Assembly (NCBI RefSeq): GCF_008831285.2
Contig: NC_045150.1
Span: 9,498,001 to 9,562,000 of the forward strand
DNA: 64,000 bases
Direction of reading: 5' to 3'
Source: Nymphaea colorata
Taxonomy: Eukaryota; Streptophyta; Magnoliopsida; Nymphaeales; Nymphaeaceae
Below, in pieces: positions 1 to 11,660 of this stretch (positions within the stretch are counted from its first letter, which is position 1; each line of letters starts with the position of its first letter). The notes under the pieces were generated by a model, which saw nothing but the letters and a program-made list of their open reading frames with translations, was not told the DNA's origin and did not search any database. The position numbers and the translations under genes are program-made.

Positions 1-3000
1 CATTCTCAACAACCTAATGAAATTTCTTCCAGAAAATTTGGCTTGTAAAACTTTTAGAGACTGTAATTTATCTATTACATTTATTGTGAAAGTCGCCACA
101 CTGTTTGGACTCCTCACTTTCTGTGGATCACAAGGAGCACAGGCCAACACAGAGTTTGCAAGTACTTTGCAATCATCTGATTTTTTAGGAGACATTGGTG
201 ATATTAGCACAGGTTTTGCTTCGGTTAGGAAACCTTCTCATATCTCTATACTTGAACTTATACTAGTGATGTTTGTAGAAGTATGCAACTTGGTCTTAAG
301 CATCTTAGAGCCATGGAATATGGAGATATTTTTTGTGGCCTTTAAGAATGTCAGAGTTGTGATTCTATTCTTTCCTTACCTTTTTTGTGCTTGGAGTTGG
401 CAGTATGAACTATATCAGTATTATGAATATAAGTTTATGTATTGTTAGTTTCTGCTAATAATAGTTGCTATTTTGCATTAAGTGTATATGAAGTAGATTA
501 GGAAGAGTAAGGTGGTTGAACTCTTGAATATATTGTTTTGGCAGATAGTATAAAATAGCTGTGAACTCATATAAGTATAATTGCGTTGAACACATAAAAA
601 TATCACAGTCTATTCTCTATTAATTTAGTGTATTCATTGGTTAATATTGCATTGACCTTTGAAGCATCTGAGATAGTTTTATTTCTGTCCCTTCTCTGAT
701 CATTGAAAGCATCATGACAACCACTGTAAAAGCTTGATTCTTTTTATTTCTGTGATATTATTTTCAAATCTTGCTTAGTTTTTTCACCTTTTCTTGTGAA
801 GCCGAGAGAAAGTGTACATCATATTCTATTTATACTTATTGTCATGACTGGAAATATGAACATTTAGATGTTGCTAAGAAAATCAGAGAAGACTCCTTTT
901 TCTTGCATGTGATTTGCTATTTCAAGATGTAGGACAGTGTGTACACACCGTCTTAGCATCCAAATAAATTCTGCAATGAAGTTTGACAACAGTGAGACGG
1001 ATTGACAAAGAGTTGACTCTTTATTGTCAAGTTACATTCATGGATGGCAAAGCTACTGAAGTAAGCCAATATGTCATACATCATGCTGAAGCACAAGTGG
1101 AGCAAATGATACATTAAATCTCTTTCTGACTGAAACTTAATCTTTGTATTGGCCCATATACTTTAACTTCATCCGTTCCTTATTGGGGAAGAGGCATCAC
1201 GATAGGGGGATGAAGAAGGAAGGATCAAACAAAAAATGTGATGCCCTGTTGGTGGCAAGAGGAGAGAATCTTGGTTTGTAGAACTAAGGAACCCTTTCCT
1301 ACAAAACTTTTATCCATTGAACACGTTGAAAAATTGGTTATAAGTGAACTCTAATTTCCCAATAAGGTGAATGTAAGGTATAAAAGTTTTCACCAAGTTT
1401 GACAAACAAATGGCACTATTTGCTGCATTGGCTCCTACAGGGTTGTAAATTGTAGAACAGTTGCACATGATTTTCTCTCGTTCATTTATAATGTTGAGAA
1501 TGTTAGAGAAGTTACAATCTGAACTAAGAAACGAACAATATAACCAGATGGCAGTTAAGAATTTTAAAATGCTAACAGCTTGTGTTTTAGGATGCCTTGT
1601 CTGGTTTTAGCCCTTTAGGTTTGTTACTTGGACATTGAGTTAGACAGCCATAATACTAAGCTTTACTATAATCACGACCTGGTCAATAACCCAGCTGGTT
1701 GTTACGATTCCTGGGTCAACTTGCAGCATTTTATAAGCAAGTATTTCATTGGGTGGGTTTAGGCAGATCATGTATGCTAAGTTGCATATGTCACATTATT
1801 TTGCTGGATATTTCCAGATTCAAGTTTTATTTACTCCAAGCTCTTGATTGTGCCATATTTTGTTTTTCAACTTTTGGTGGTAATATAAATTATAAATTTC
1901 AAGTTACAGTAAACTTTGTTTTGATATTGGTCATCTGAACCTAGTGTACACATAATATGTCTTCTTTTAGCTCTGTGTCTTGTTTATATGTTTGTTTACT
2001 ACATCTCCATATTTATGTTTCTCCGAGGTCCCTAGCTTTTTTGGTTGGGAGGCTCTGGTGTATCTTATTTATTTCAGAGTGAAAAGCATAAATAATTGAC
2101 ATTGGAAGTTCAACGCATTCTTTTTTCCCTCTGAGTGCAGGCGTTTTTGCTGATCTTTTTTTCCGAGCTTGGAGATAAAACCTTTTTTATTGCTGTAAGA
2201 GAACAGATTCTTGCTATAAACTTATCTTTCTCATGCATAGGGATGTGATCTAGCTATTTATGTCCCACATATATAGTCATTACTGTTTCAGTATCCAAAG
2301 ATTAGTTTTATTATTTTGTGAAAATTCATATTGGCTATTGGGAAAAGTTTCCCTTCTTGTGAAACCTGTGCCCTATTGATTGGTGAACTTATCTAGTTCA
2401 ATTAAAAAAAGAATCTTTTGTTGGTAATGCTCCAAATTCACAAAAAATCTTGGATGGATTTGACAATTTTATTTGACAGTGGAAAAAACTAAACTGTTAT
2501 TTGGTCCTTCTAACAGGATCTTATATGTATGCCAAACAATTTGCCAACTTCAATTTTCCGTTCTTTTTTTCCCTTGAGGGGCACAAATTAATTAACCAGA
2601 AAATTTTTCCAACACGTCATATAGATTGGTCTCTTAGATTCATGATCTTAGCAAGTCAAAACTTTTTGAGCATAACATCTCTGAAACAATTATTTTAATA
2701 ATTTTTCAAGTTCCTTATGGACTAGCTGTTTACCGAACAACCAGTATGAAAGGTTACTTTGCTATTGGTTGAGTAAGTGTGCTTCATTTCCTTTGTTTTA
2801 TCTTGTTTTGTGCTTAATCAGGCACTTTTAGCATCTCGGAATCCTGGAGCTGTTGTCTTCGCTGGCACATTTGGTGCCCTTGCGTAAGTTATCATCGTAG
2901 TTAATTCCATCAGTGCCTTTCCTTTTCTTTGTTTTTATGCCTTTATAAGTCTCTTAAGAATACTAAGCTGACGTGTATAAGAGCATTTGCAGGAGACGGA

Positions 3001-6000
3001 ATACAAATATTTAGCACAATCTTAATGAAGTATGTCAAAATAAAATCAAAACATAGATTTTACTGACAATCTAAAACATAGATAGTAAAATTAGCACAAC
3101 GTTGTCAATCTCTTGGTTACATGGAAATTATGCCCCTTTATTTTATTTTTAACGTCTATTTAAATCTTAAACTCTCTTCATTCTTCTCTTTCACGAGATT
3201 TCTCCTTCACGGGGGCTAGCTGAAATTTCAGAAGGCAAAAATGTTGTTAGATGAATAAAGGCATGCAAATATGTACACACACTAGAGTACACACAAGAAA
3301 TAGAAGAAGAGAAAGCGAAGGCTAGTACTGAGTTTGAACCCAACAGAAAACATGTTTGTTATTTAATTTTGTACATTAGAATAGTGAAAATGTTAACTGG
3401 ATTAGGTTGCAAGTGGTCTTGGTCTGAAGCATAGTCACAAAAAAATGCCTTTTTTTTTAAAGGGAAAAAATGTGATAATTAATTAGCTGTTTAAAACTTT
3501 AAAAACGCCATTTTAAAAAAAAAAAAAACTCCAAAATGAAAAAAATGAAAACAACTCGTTTTTTGCATTTTTTTTCACGTTTTTTTAACGTCAAACTGCT
3601 TCTTTTCGTTTTCTAATTTTCATTTGTTGCAAATCTACTTATTTTTTGATGTTTGTGTTATTAGTTTCTCACTAATTTGATTTTTCCCTCATTTTTAGTT
3701 TTTTTAATTTTTTAAAAAATTTTCCATATTTTTCCTGTTGTTTTCAAGTTTGCCATATTATACCTGAGAAAAACCTTGCTGTTTAAAACACGAGAAAGTT
3801 TTTTGTTACTATGGTCTGAAGATTTATGTTAATTTCTAGTACAGTGGATCCGGTTCCCATCTGACCTGTAATGCATTTTGTTGTCCCGGATCCAGTCTGT
3901 TTGCAATCCTAATTAAACCTGCAAGAAAAAATCCTATCTTTTAAGATATTCCTAGTGGTTACATTCTATTCACATTAAAGCCTTGGTTGTGGGCTTTTTT
4001 GTTTACTTGATGCATTTCTGCAACACATTAATACATTATTGATGTCTAAGAATCTGTCTTTTCTTAATCATGGTTGTCTTTTAAAATTGCAGAGCAATGA
4101 CAGTTATATCTGTTTTCCTTGGGCGTGCCTTCCACTACATTGATGGCATCCTTCCATTCAGGTTATATACAATTAGGATCTTTATTATTAGGAAACACAA
4201 ATTAAAGATTTGTTATATTTTTTACAGCTTCCATTCTTCCAAAAATTTTCTAAAGCAAATGTAAATTGTGCAGATTTGGTGAAGCAGATTTACCTATTGA
4301 TGATATTGCAGCAGTTTGCCTTTTGGTAAGTTTGGCAAGTACTCATCTAAAAAATTATGAATGTAATATGTAATTATTTTGTGTGCTATGTTGATCGCTG
4401 TTTGATGCTATGAGTCAAATTTAATTCTCTGGTATAATTAAATTTTGGGATATATCATGCATATTTCAGGTTTATTTTGGTGTGTCCACTTTACTTGAGA
4501 CTGCTTCTGATGATGGTCTAAAATCAAAGGATGAAGAGGAGGAGGTAAATTTATTCATAGTTCATCCATGCCTGTTATTTTCCACTACAGTTCCAAATGG
4601 CAGTGTAGGTATCTCTCTCTGTCTCTCTATCTCTAGTGGGCTCAACAGTGCGTTGTCAGGATCTAGTTACTCAATACACAAGCATACATACACACACACG
4701 TGCACATGTTATGTGTGTATATACATATGTATAATATATATATATATATATATATATAGCTGTTATTTTACTTTTAGTTGGCAGTTTTTCAGCATTGAAT
4801 GATCTGAAAATCACAAAAGACACTTAAATATTTACTTTTTACTTTGCTTATATGCTGAAAAAAAAAAAGAAAAACTTTAAGACTGAAAGCATTACATTTG
4901 GATCAGGACCTTAACTTGATGATGTTTTGTGGTCTGACTGGTAAATTTGGATATGTTAGCGTGCTTGTTTTCTAGGTATAAATATCTTCATTTCTATTGA
5001 AACAGCTTTAATTTCAATGTGAGAATAGGCTATGGCGGTATGGCGTACATGTTACAACCGGCAGCAATCGGTTGTAACATGTAGGCCATAGCCTATTCTG
5101 TGAAATAGCATAAAGAAAAAGGTGGTTTATTGTCTTGACATCTGTGTATATATGTTTATATGCATAGACTGAATATGTCTCTTGATCACAATTCTTGATT
5201 TTGTTATTAATGTGAAGGAATCACTCTTGATTATGGAAACAAAGAAATTGAAGTTTCAATTTTGGGTTGTGATATTGGCACCAGGAATTTTACAAAAGAG
5301 TGAAGAGAATGCAGTATAAACTCAGAGGCTCTCAAGAAGTAGTATGCTTATTGTTGTTAATTTCAGTTTTGTATGACAAGTCAAAATATAGACACTTCTA
5401 AAATAAGTTGGTAAATCAAATGGTAGAGGATTGAGAATCTCAGTGCTTAAAATACTGCATTACAATTAATTTTCTCACGCTAGCTGGGATAACTTGTACT
5501 TTGGTTTGTCTTTTTAATAATATAAGGCAGCTGGAGCATTTCCTTCCAAGTACCTGAAACATTTTGCAACTTTGTGCCAGGCAAAGTTAGCTATTTCTGA
5601 AGTCTCAGGAAATGGTGCTGGAATCCTGTCCATTGCTGGTACTGTTATAAGCACTTTCGCTTTGGTGTTTGTTGCTGAATGGGGTGACAAGTCTTTCTTT
5701 TCCACAATAGGTAAGTCTTAAGATTTTAAAGTCTTTCTTTTCCATGATAAAGATTTTCTTTTTGTCCCTGTACTTATATGATTTGTTTTTTAGCACTCGC
5801 TGCTGCATCATCTCCTATTGGTGTCATTGGTGGATCACTGGCTGGCCATGCTGTAGCCACTCTGGTATTTGCTTCTACTAAGCAGATGATTTTCTGTCTT
5901 AAACTTGATCAAAGTGCCTGGTCGATATGGTTCTGATAACTTGCACTCTGTTATTGAACTACCTTGATATGGGTCCTGGGAGATTTTCATGCCTCAATTT

Positions 6001-7993
6001 GCATAAAATTTGGTTATCAGGTCTGGTAACTGAAATTTTATTTCCAAATAGTAAGCCTAATTTGTTATATGAACTTCAGCCTAGAAATAATATGTTTAAA
6101 CTTTAAAGACTTGGTTTCATGATTCAGACAGGCCTCTTAGTTTTTTGTATGTGCAGATTGCTGTCCTGGGTGGCTCTTTGCTGGGGACGTTTTTCTCTGA
6201 GAAGGTGAACCACAGTTTCTTCCTCTTATATTTATTAGCTTGTTTTTTACCCTTTTTTTTTCATCAGACCTGTTGGCTTTTGATTGTCCCTTCTCTCGGC
6301 AATCTCGGAACTGAGTCCTGCGATGTAGTAGAAGTAGAACACTTCCTAAAACCCTTCTGAGGATGTCTTACCTGAATCCATCATTTTCTGCGTTGAAAAA
6401 TGTTTAGAACTATGTCACTTGGAGACGTCTAAATAGGAGTTTCTATCCATGTTCACACTTTAGGATGCTTGTTCTGGCGTGGGACATGACTAAGATATGG
6501 ACAAAGCCATACAGTTGCAGTCAATGCATCCTATGCCATTTTTGTCTGGTTATGGACTTGCTCAATGTTGCCCTTGTTTAAAAACCTAAAACTTTTAACA
6601 TGTCCTTTTTTCTTAAAACCTTTCATTTATGAACTTTCCATGGTGTATACTTTTTTTTTCAATGTATTGATGGTGTAGGTGTATCTCTGAGTCCAAGTTC
6701 TTGAAATTGTTCTGCACTGGAGTCTGCACTCACATTTGTGTCTTACCACACCAATGTGACCAAGGTCTAGAATTTCAGCAAAACTTAGAGATAAACGACT
6801 ATGGGAACGATTGTGTTCTGTGAGATTTTAAGAGAAGACAGCTTGAGCAGAAGCTACCTATTATGTTTTAAAGCAAAGTTACATTTATGTAGTTTCACTT
6901 TCCTGAAATGCTCCATGTGCGCCACATTGAGCACTTCATCAGACGGTTGAATTTACGAATCATGTCTCTAAGTCAAGTTTGTGCTTTAACAGTTAAGATC
7001 CTAGTTGAGAAGACACAGGATATCAGCTGTATTGCTTGGTCATTTTATGGTAATCCATCCAGGTTAGTAATATTTTTCATGGTGCATCATGGGAATACAA
7101 AGCAAGTCTATCCACCTTCACCCTGGATGGGAATACCCCTTGACCTCTAATATCGGTCAGTTGCCTGGAGGATGGATGCTTTGCTCTTCTCTTCCCTAAA
7201 CTGATCGTGGGAGATAACTGCTTAAACGTTCTGTTGGATATGTTCATCCTTCTGTAGCCATCAGCTTCAACTCTCATAAACCCTCACCTCTATAATTGTA
7301 TTATCACCCAATTTGACAACAATGCATAGTTTAGTTATAAACACGCCAATACTTCTCAACAAAGACATTAAGTGGACAAGACCTCTGCCCCAAGTTTATT
7401 CTGTTGACAGAGATGAAATTGTACCATAAGAAGATTATCAGCATGGTTGGGTAAGCTCAATGCTCAAGCCATCCCTCTTACCTGTCATTTGTTTCAGTCA
7501 AAGTTCATGGAGGAAAGCAGAACCAGTTTTTTCATATTTTCTTTTCTTTTTAGTGGAAGTTTTTTTCCTTGGTAGGGATATGTGCTCTGAGTGGCGTAGC
7601 ATAGCTGGTTGGATTAGCAGGCTGGTTGTCAGTTCTATTTTTTTGAGCACTACTGGACTGCAAAAGGTATATGCATAACACTCTGGTTGATGGGTGTTCC
7701 ACTCCTCACCCAGGTCTATGAAGCACCCCTGAATCCTGGTGACCAGGGGAAAGGGGAGGGGCTTCAGCAACAAATAAGATATGGTTTTAAGTTTTTGGTT
7801 TTCTCAGCTACATCAAATTCAGCCAAACCCAATTTTATTTTGTATTTATGTTGTCGGTAATCGGTATCCAAACCATTTGCACACCCAGGTGTCATGATCT
7901 GTGACGACTCTTCTTTTTCAGGTGATTGCTTACATCGGAGGAACACTATTCCTTGTATTTGCTGTTGTGACGCTCGTAGAGATTTTCACATAG
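1..7993 (+). CDS. PAM71: GDT1-like (UPF0016) chloroplast Mn/Ca transporter, PAM71 type, 5'-partial
   Basis: Coding exons: <1-223, 2141-2194, 2822-2883, 4093-4161, 4274-4325, 4470-4544, 5581-5710, 5794-5864, 6157-6204, 7922-7993 (TAG). All junctions keep frame with GT..AG introns. The frame is open to the left edge with no stop, so the transit-peptide part is missing. The product carries the two family signatures: ELGDKT (exon 2) and EWGDKS (exon 7), each in a hydrophobic segment, separated by an acidic loop with four consecutive Glu at the end of exon 6. Further hydrophobic helices lie in exons 3-4 and 8-10, giving the usual six or so membrane spans. The family exports Mn2+ (and Ca2+/H+) across organelle membranes; plant members with this C-terminus act in chloroplast membranes and supply Mn to photosystem II. 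The C-terminal part resembles PAM71 more than its envelope paralogue CMT1/PAM71-HL; that assignment is from memory of the sequences. Intron 9 (1.7 kb) and intron 1 (1.9 kb) are the longest. Confidence 0.88.
3590..3790. repeat. T-rich iterated repeat island in PAM71-type intron 3
   Basis: Long T/A runs with recurring TTTTC, CACG and TTATTAGTTTCTC motifs, ending near an ACACGAGAAA stretch. A related sequence occurs at 29930-30110 inside the last intron of the pyruvate kinase gene, sharing the TTATTAGTTTCTC core and a CTCGAGAAAAAC-like end. It is probably a dispersed repeat family; there is no coding potential. Confidence 0.45.
4734..4758. repeat. (AT)n microsatellite
   Basis: Uninterrupted AT dinucleotides in intron 6 of the PAM71-type gene, next to a short CA/TG-rich stretch. 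Confidence 0.9.
5021..5100. repeat. Near-perfect inverted repeat (hairpin) in PAM71-type intron 6
   Basis: Left arm 5021-5060 and right arm 5069-5100 are reverse complements, around an 8-nt loop at 5061-5068. The inner stem ends in GTTACAACCG/CGGTTGTAAC and the outer stem is GAATAGGCTATGG/CCATAGCCTATTC. The left arm has an extra 8-9 nt that look like a small ATGGCGGT-type duplication. It could be a tiny foldback element or a miRNA-like precursor inside an intron transcribed from the + strand. No target-site duplication is obvious. Confidence 0.75.
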
Positions 7994-8566
7994 CGAAGGC
8001 GAATGAGATCTTACTTGTTTTCAGAATGCTGAAAGTGAGACTGCAGCATCCAAAGGTCAGCTGGGACAATCGTTCTTGCTGTCTGTTTCATTTCCATTTT
8101 GATTTTTAAAATTTGTTTATTAGCTTTTTCGTTGATGGTCTATAGGTTGGCCCTGGCAATACGGTCACTAAGCAGTATGGCTGACTTGTGGGCGTGAGTT
8201 TGACAAAGTCGTCGCCATGTCCAGGAGATTTGAGGCGAGAGTCCTTTGATCAAATTGTTCCAGAGGTTTCCATAATATCTCCTTTTCTTATTGTTTATAT
8301 TTTACAAGCCAAAATATGTGCAACCATTGGTTCTGAAGGAAATTCATGGTACGTCTACATGTTAAAATTTGCAACCCTCCCAAATTTAAATGCCACTCAA
8401 ATCTTTAGGCGTGGACGTGCAAGAAGTGTCAAAGGAAAGGGAAAACATATCTAAACGTGAAAGTCTATATCTTGTATCTTTGCCAAATGTAAAGACTACA
8501 GACCACCGAGAAATCCTTTAAACGTGCAAATTAATTAAATACCGTGATCCAATTATAAACTGCAGG
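7994..8566 (+). other. 3' UTR and downstream region of the PAM71-type gene
   Basis: Starts directly after the TAG stop. No further homologous coding sequence is seen, and no polyadenylation signal can be placed with confidence. The region ends at a TA microsatellite at 8567-8585. Confidence 0.4.
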
Positions 8567-8585
8567 TATATATATATATATATAT
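8567..8585. repeat. (TA)n microsatellite
   Basis: Uninterrupted TA dinucleotides about 570 bp after the PAM71-type stop codon. Confidence 0.85.
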
Positions 8586-8826
8586 GAACATCAAAAGCAT
8601 GTAATTCATTCTAGTTCCTTCGATGCTGACGGTGGTTTGCATCCTTTGAGGCTGAAATGCGACAATTATTAAGCCCAGAAAACACATCTGCTGAAGGTTA
8701 GGCTTCCATCCCTTTTATTAAGAATATATTCCAAAAACCCGTGCACAGGAATAACAAAAAAAGAAAAAAAAAAAAGGAAGAAAGGGGAAGCACCTGCGCT
8801 TCACCTAAAAAATCGAAATGCAGGAC

Positions 8827-8925
8827 CAAATTGGGTGAAATCCACCTTCAAATCCAAATTGGGTGAAATCCACCTTCAAATCCAAATTGGGTGAAATCCA
8901 CCTTCAAATCCAAATTGGGTGAAAT
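8827..8925. repeat. 28-bp tandem repeat, about 3.5 copies
   Basis: Units begin at 8827, 8855, 8883 and 8911 (the last is partial). Each contains AAATTGGGTGAAATCC followed by ACCTTCAAATC. The three full copies are essentially identical, implying recent expansion. Confidence 0.92.
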
Positions 8926-10020
8926 TTTCATCTTAAGAAAGAGGTTTCCCTTTCTAATGTGTACTAAGAAAATTTTCTTTCTTTTTTGTTTATCTTACTT
9001 TTTTAACTTGCATATAAACCCTACCTTAAGGACTCAATAGGCATGATGGCGACTTTAGAATCCGTGTGGTACCAATTTCATGGTTCTTTCTCGTTAGGCG
9101 ACTGGTTGGATCTAGGCTTGCCATAACACAATTTTCCTGAAAATAGCACCCTGTATGAATCTTTATGCTACTTTTGGTTCACGCTGGAAAGCTTGTTGAT
9201 TTTCGTCTCAGTATTTTCATAACCAAAGTTTGATCCGCTCCCCATCTTGGCGAACTTGATTAAGCCATGGCAGCCTCTGCCGAAATCATCTTGGATGTCA
9301 CTCTGACAATAGCAATTGCTAGTATCTGTTGGCTGGATCGGTTCAAATGAGTATAGTGGAAAAAATGGTATGCGTTAGCTGTCTCCCAATACTGCGAATA
9401 TTTGATATGTTGCCTTTGTCATCAAATATTTGCAAAAGCTTATTTAAATACCATACAAGGATGTCATTTAATTTTCATAATGTCACTTGCTTTATAATAT
9501 TCTGTCGCAGAGCAATGTTGGTGACGTGAGATCAGCTTTGAGAAAAATGCACTTTTAGGTGATTATCTTCTATTTAATTTTATACGACTTTTGTTTGTAT
9601 TTGATGCGTCGACGTTTATGACGCAAGGGCCCTTTAACTTATGCGTCTGTCTGGGCTAAATACGAAACTGCTAAGAAAATCTGCGTCCTGTCCCTTTCTG
9701 ATGCTGCCCATGCGGAAAGGATTTTGCACATATAACAATGGTCTCTTCCAAGAACATGATATCAAAGCATGCTAGAGGTTTGAAGGAATGAGAAAATCCT
9801 CTGGTGATTGGATAATTTCTCTTTAGCATATACAACTTAGGAAGTAAATCAGAAAGTGTTTGGGGTCAACAGTTCCGAGTCCTCCGATTTCCGAAATGAT
9901 TTATATTTTCGTTATTTCACGGGGGCATGTTTTGTTTACCATGGATCTTAGGTCCACGGGTTTATGCCGTGTTTGACAAGCTGATCTTAAATCCATCTTA
10001 GGTTAAGTCCACAGCTTACA
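8926..10020. other. Intergenic, no gene seen
   Basis: AT-rich sequence with no long open frame resembling a known family and no tRNA-like structure noticed. The right end (9940-10020) shares short motifs with the tandem array that follows. Confidence 0.5.
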
Positions 10021-10226
10021 AACAGTAGATTTCTTAATTGGGTACCTCAAATCTGTATTACCTTATGAAAACCACGGATTTTTTGTCCAAACAGTAGATT
10101 TCTTAATTGGGTACCTCAAATCTGTATTACCTTAAGAAAACCACGGATTTTTGGTCCAAACAGTAGATTTCTTAATTGGGTACCTCAAATCTGTATTACC
10201 TTAAGAAAACCACGGATTTTTGGTCC
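10021..10226. repeat. 69-bp tandem repeat, three copies
   Basis: Units begin at 10021, 10090 and 10159, each starting AACAGTAGATTTCTTAATTG and ending in a CCACGGATTTTT-GGTCC-like tail. They are nearly identical. The AACAGT(A/G)GATTT core recurs at about 39010-39110, upstream of the pyruvate kinase gene, so the unit may derive from a dispersed repeat. Confidence 0.93.
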
Positions 10227-10297
10227 GAGGGAGAGGGGTCTGACCATAAATTCATGATTTTAAAATCACATCAATCCTAGATTTTTAAAGGAGCAGC

Positions 10298-11200
10298 GTG
10301 GATCTAAACCCGCTATTTGTTGAAACAATGGATCTCGGAAGGCAAACTAGATGTGAGAGGAAACAAACATGTAAGCGCCTTCAAAGAGAGGATCGACAAA
10401 ATTGGAGCCCCGTTGTGCGGGCCAAGCAAAGTCGGACCCGGATCGGCGAAGACACCACGGTCCGATCACATGGATCTACTTGGACCCGGTCACGCTCTTC
10501 CCTGGATCCGGACGGCTTCCGGGCAGAGCGGACCCAAACAAAACCGGACCCGGATCAAATCGCAGGCACTCGCCCCGTACGACCGGAGGGCATTTCAGTC
10601 AGAAAAAATACACAGGGGCAATTCGGTCCCTCCAGAAAAAGTAAGCAAACCTGCGGCTCGAATATGCCGTGGGCTTCCCCTCCCTCAGATCTCTCTTATT
10701 TTATTTCTTTCTCTTTTTTTAAATAATTTATTATCGTTCAACCTTTTCCCCTACCTTTTTCCATTTTCCCTCTTTTATCTCTGGCGACGGAGTCCGCTTC
10801 AGAAACACGCGCCGGGGAAGAGGGCCGAGGGAGGTGGGACCCAGCGAGGCAAGTTGACCGTTGAAACGTGGCGCCCGTTGGCCCTCCCCTTTTGTTTGGT
10901 CGCCACTACCGTTCGCCGCGGGAATGATTGCCCCATATCTCTCTCTGCCTTCACCTTCCCCCATCTTATGTGACGTGTGCGGTCCAGATTCCTCCACGTC
11001 GCCCCCTTTTGATGCCGGTAGCCCGATATTTTTTTTTCCGATTCCGATTTGGGGGCTGCTTTTTGTTCCCCCTTTTTCACCGCCGACAGCTAAACTAGGT
11101 CCCCTCTCCCTCCACCTTTTATATTCTCCGTCTCGTATCGGATTTGTCCTGACTCGGATCGGTTTGACGTGCGGGGAATAATTGCTGAATCGAATCGGAA
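10298..11200. other. GC-rich island with iterated GGACCCGG motifs
   Basis: Markedly more GC-rich than its surroundings, with many CpGs. Between about 10430 and 10560 the motif GGACCCGG/GGATCCGG recurs several times. Several overlapping frames are open (up to 218 codons), but they are Arg/Pro/Ser-rich and resemble no family I know. I read these as composition-driven open frames rather than genes. The island may be a promoter-like CpG region, a decayed element, or a repeat island of the kind described elsewhere in the window. Confidence 0.45.
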
Positions 11201-11339
11201 TGGGGATTATTCGTGGACTTTAGATTAATTTCATATATCTTATATACCTTTTCCTACAAACACGTTTTGGATTCCCTTGAGATATTGATAAAAACAAAAT
11301 AATAAGCCAAAAAAACTTTGATATAAAGAAGACTGGTAT

Positions 11340-11660
11340 ATTTATCCCGACTCGCAAATCTTCGCGTTCTTGAATGTGGGGCTCGAAACGAGGCGAGCCA
11401 TTTGATGTGAGACGTGCCGAATTTGTGCAACTCTGTGGTCAATGGCCGGCAAGGAGATGGTGGCAGTGGGTGAGGGCGCAAGTGGGGCTTACCAAATCTC
11501 TCCCTCCGTTTCCACCTTGGTCGCTGCAACGGACTCCAGGCGTTCTTGTCTCGTGATTTCTTTATCCCCCCCCCCCCCTTTTTTTTTCTATCTTCCTGCC
11601 CTTTCATGGTGGGGTCTGCATAATCCCCGGCTTCATTATCCCTGATTTCTTTTCCCCAGA
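11340..11660. other. Second GC-rich island with C homopolymer
   Basis: Moderately GC-rich segment with overlapping short open frames on both strands and a run of C followed by T near 11570-11590. No recognisable protein. Confidence 0.35.

Noticed and set aside
10317-10973. 218-codon open frame in the GC-rich island
   Set aside because: Overlaps several other open frames on both strands, low-complexity Arg/Pro/Ser composition, no recognisable domain; fits a high-GC stretch with few stops.
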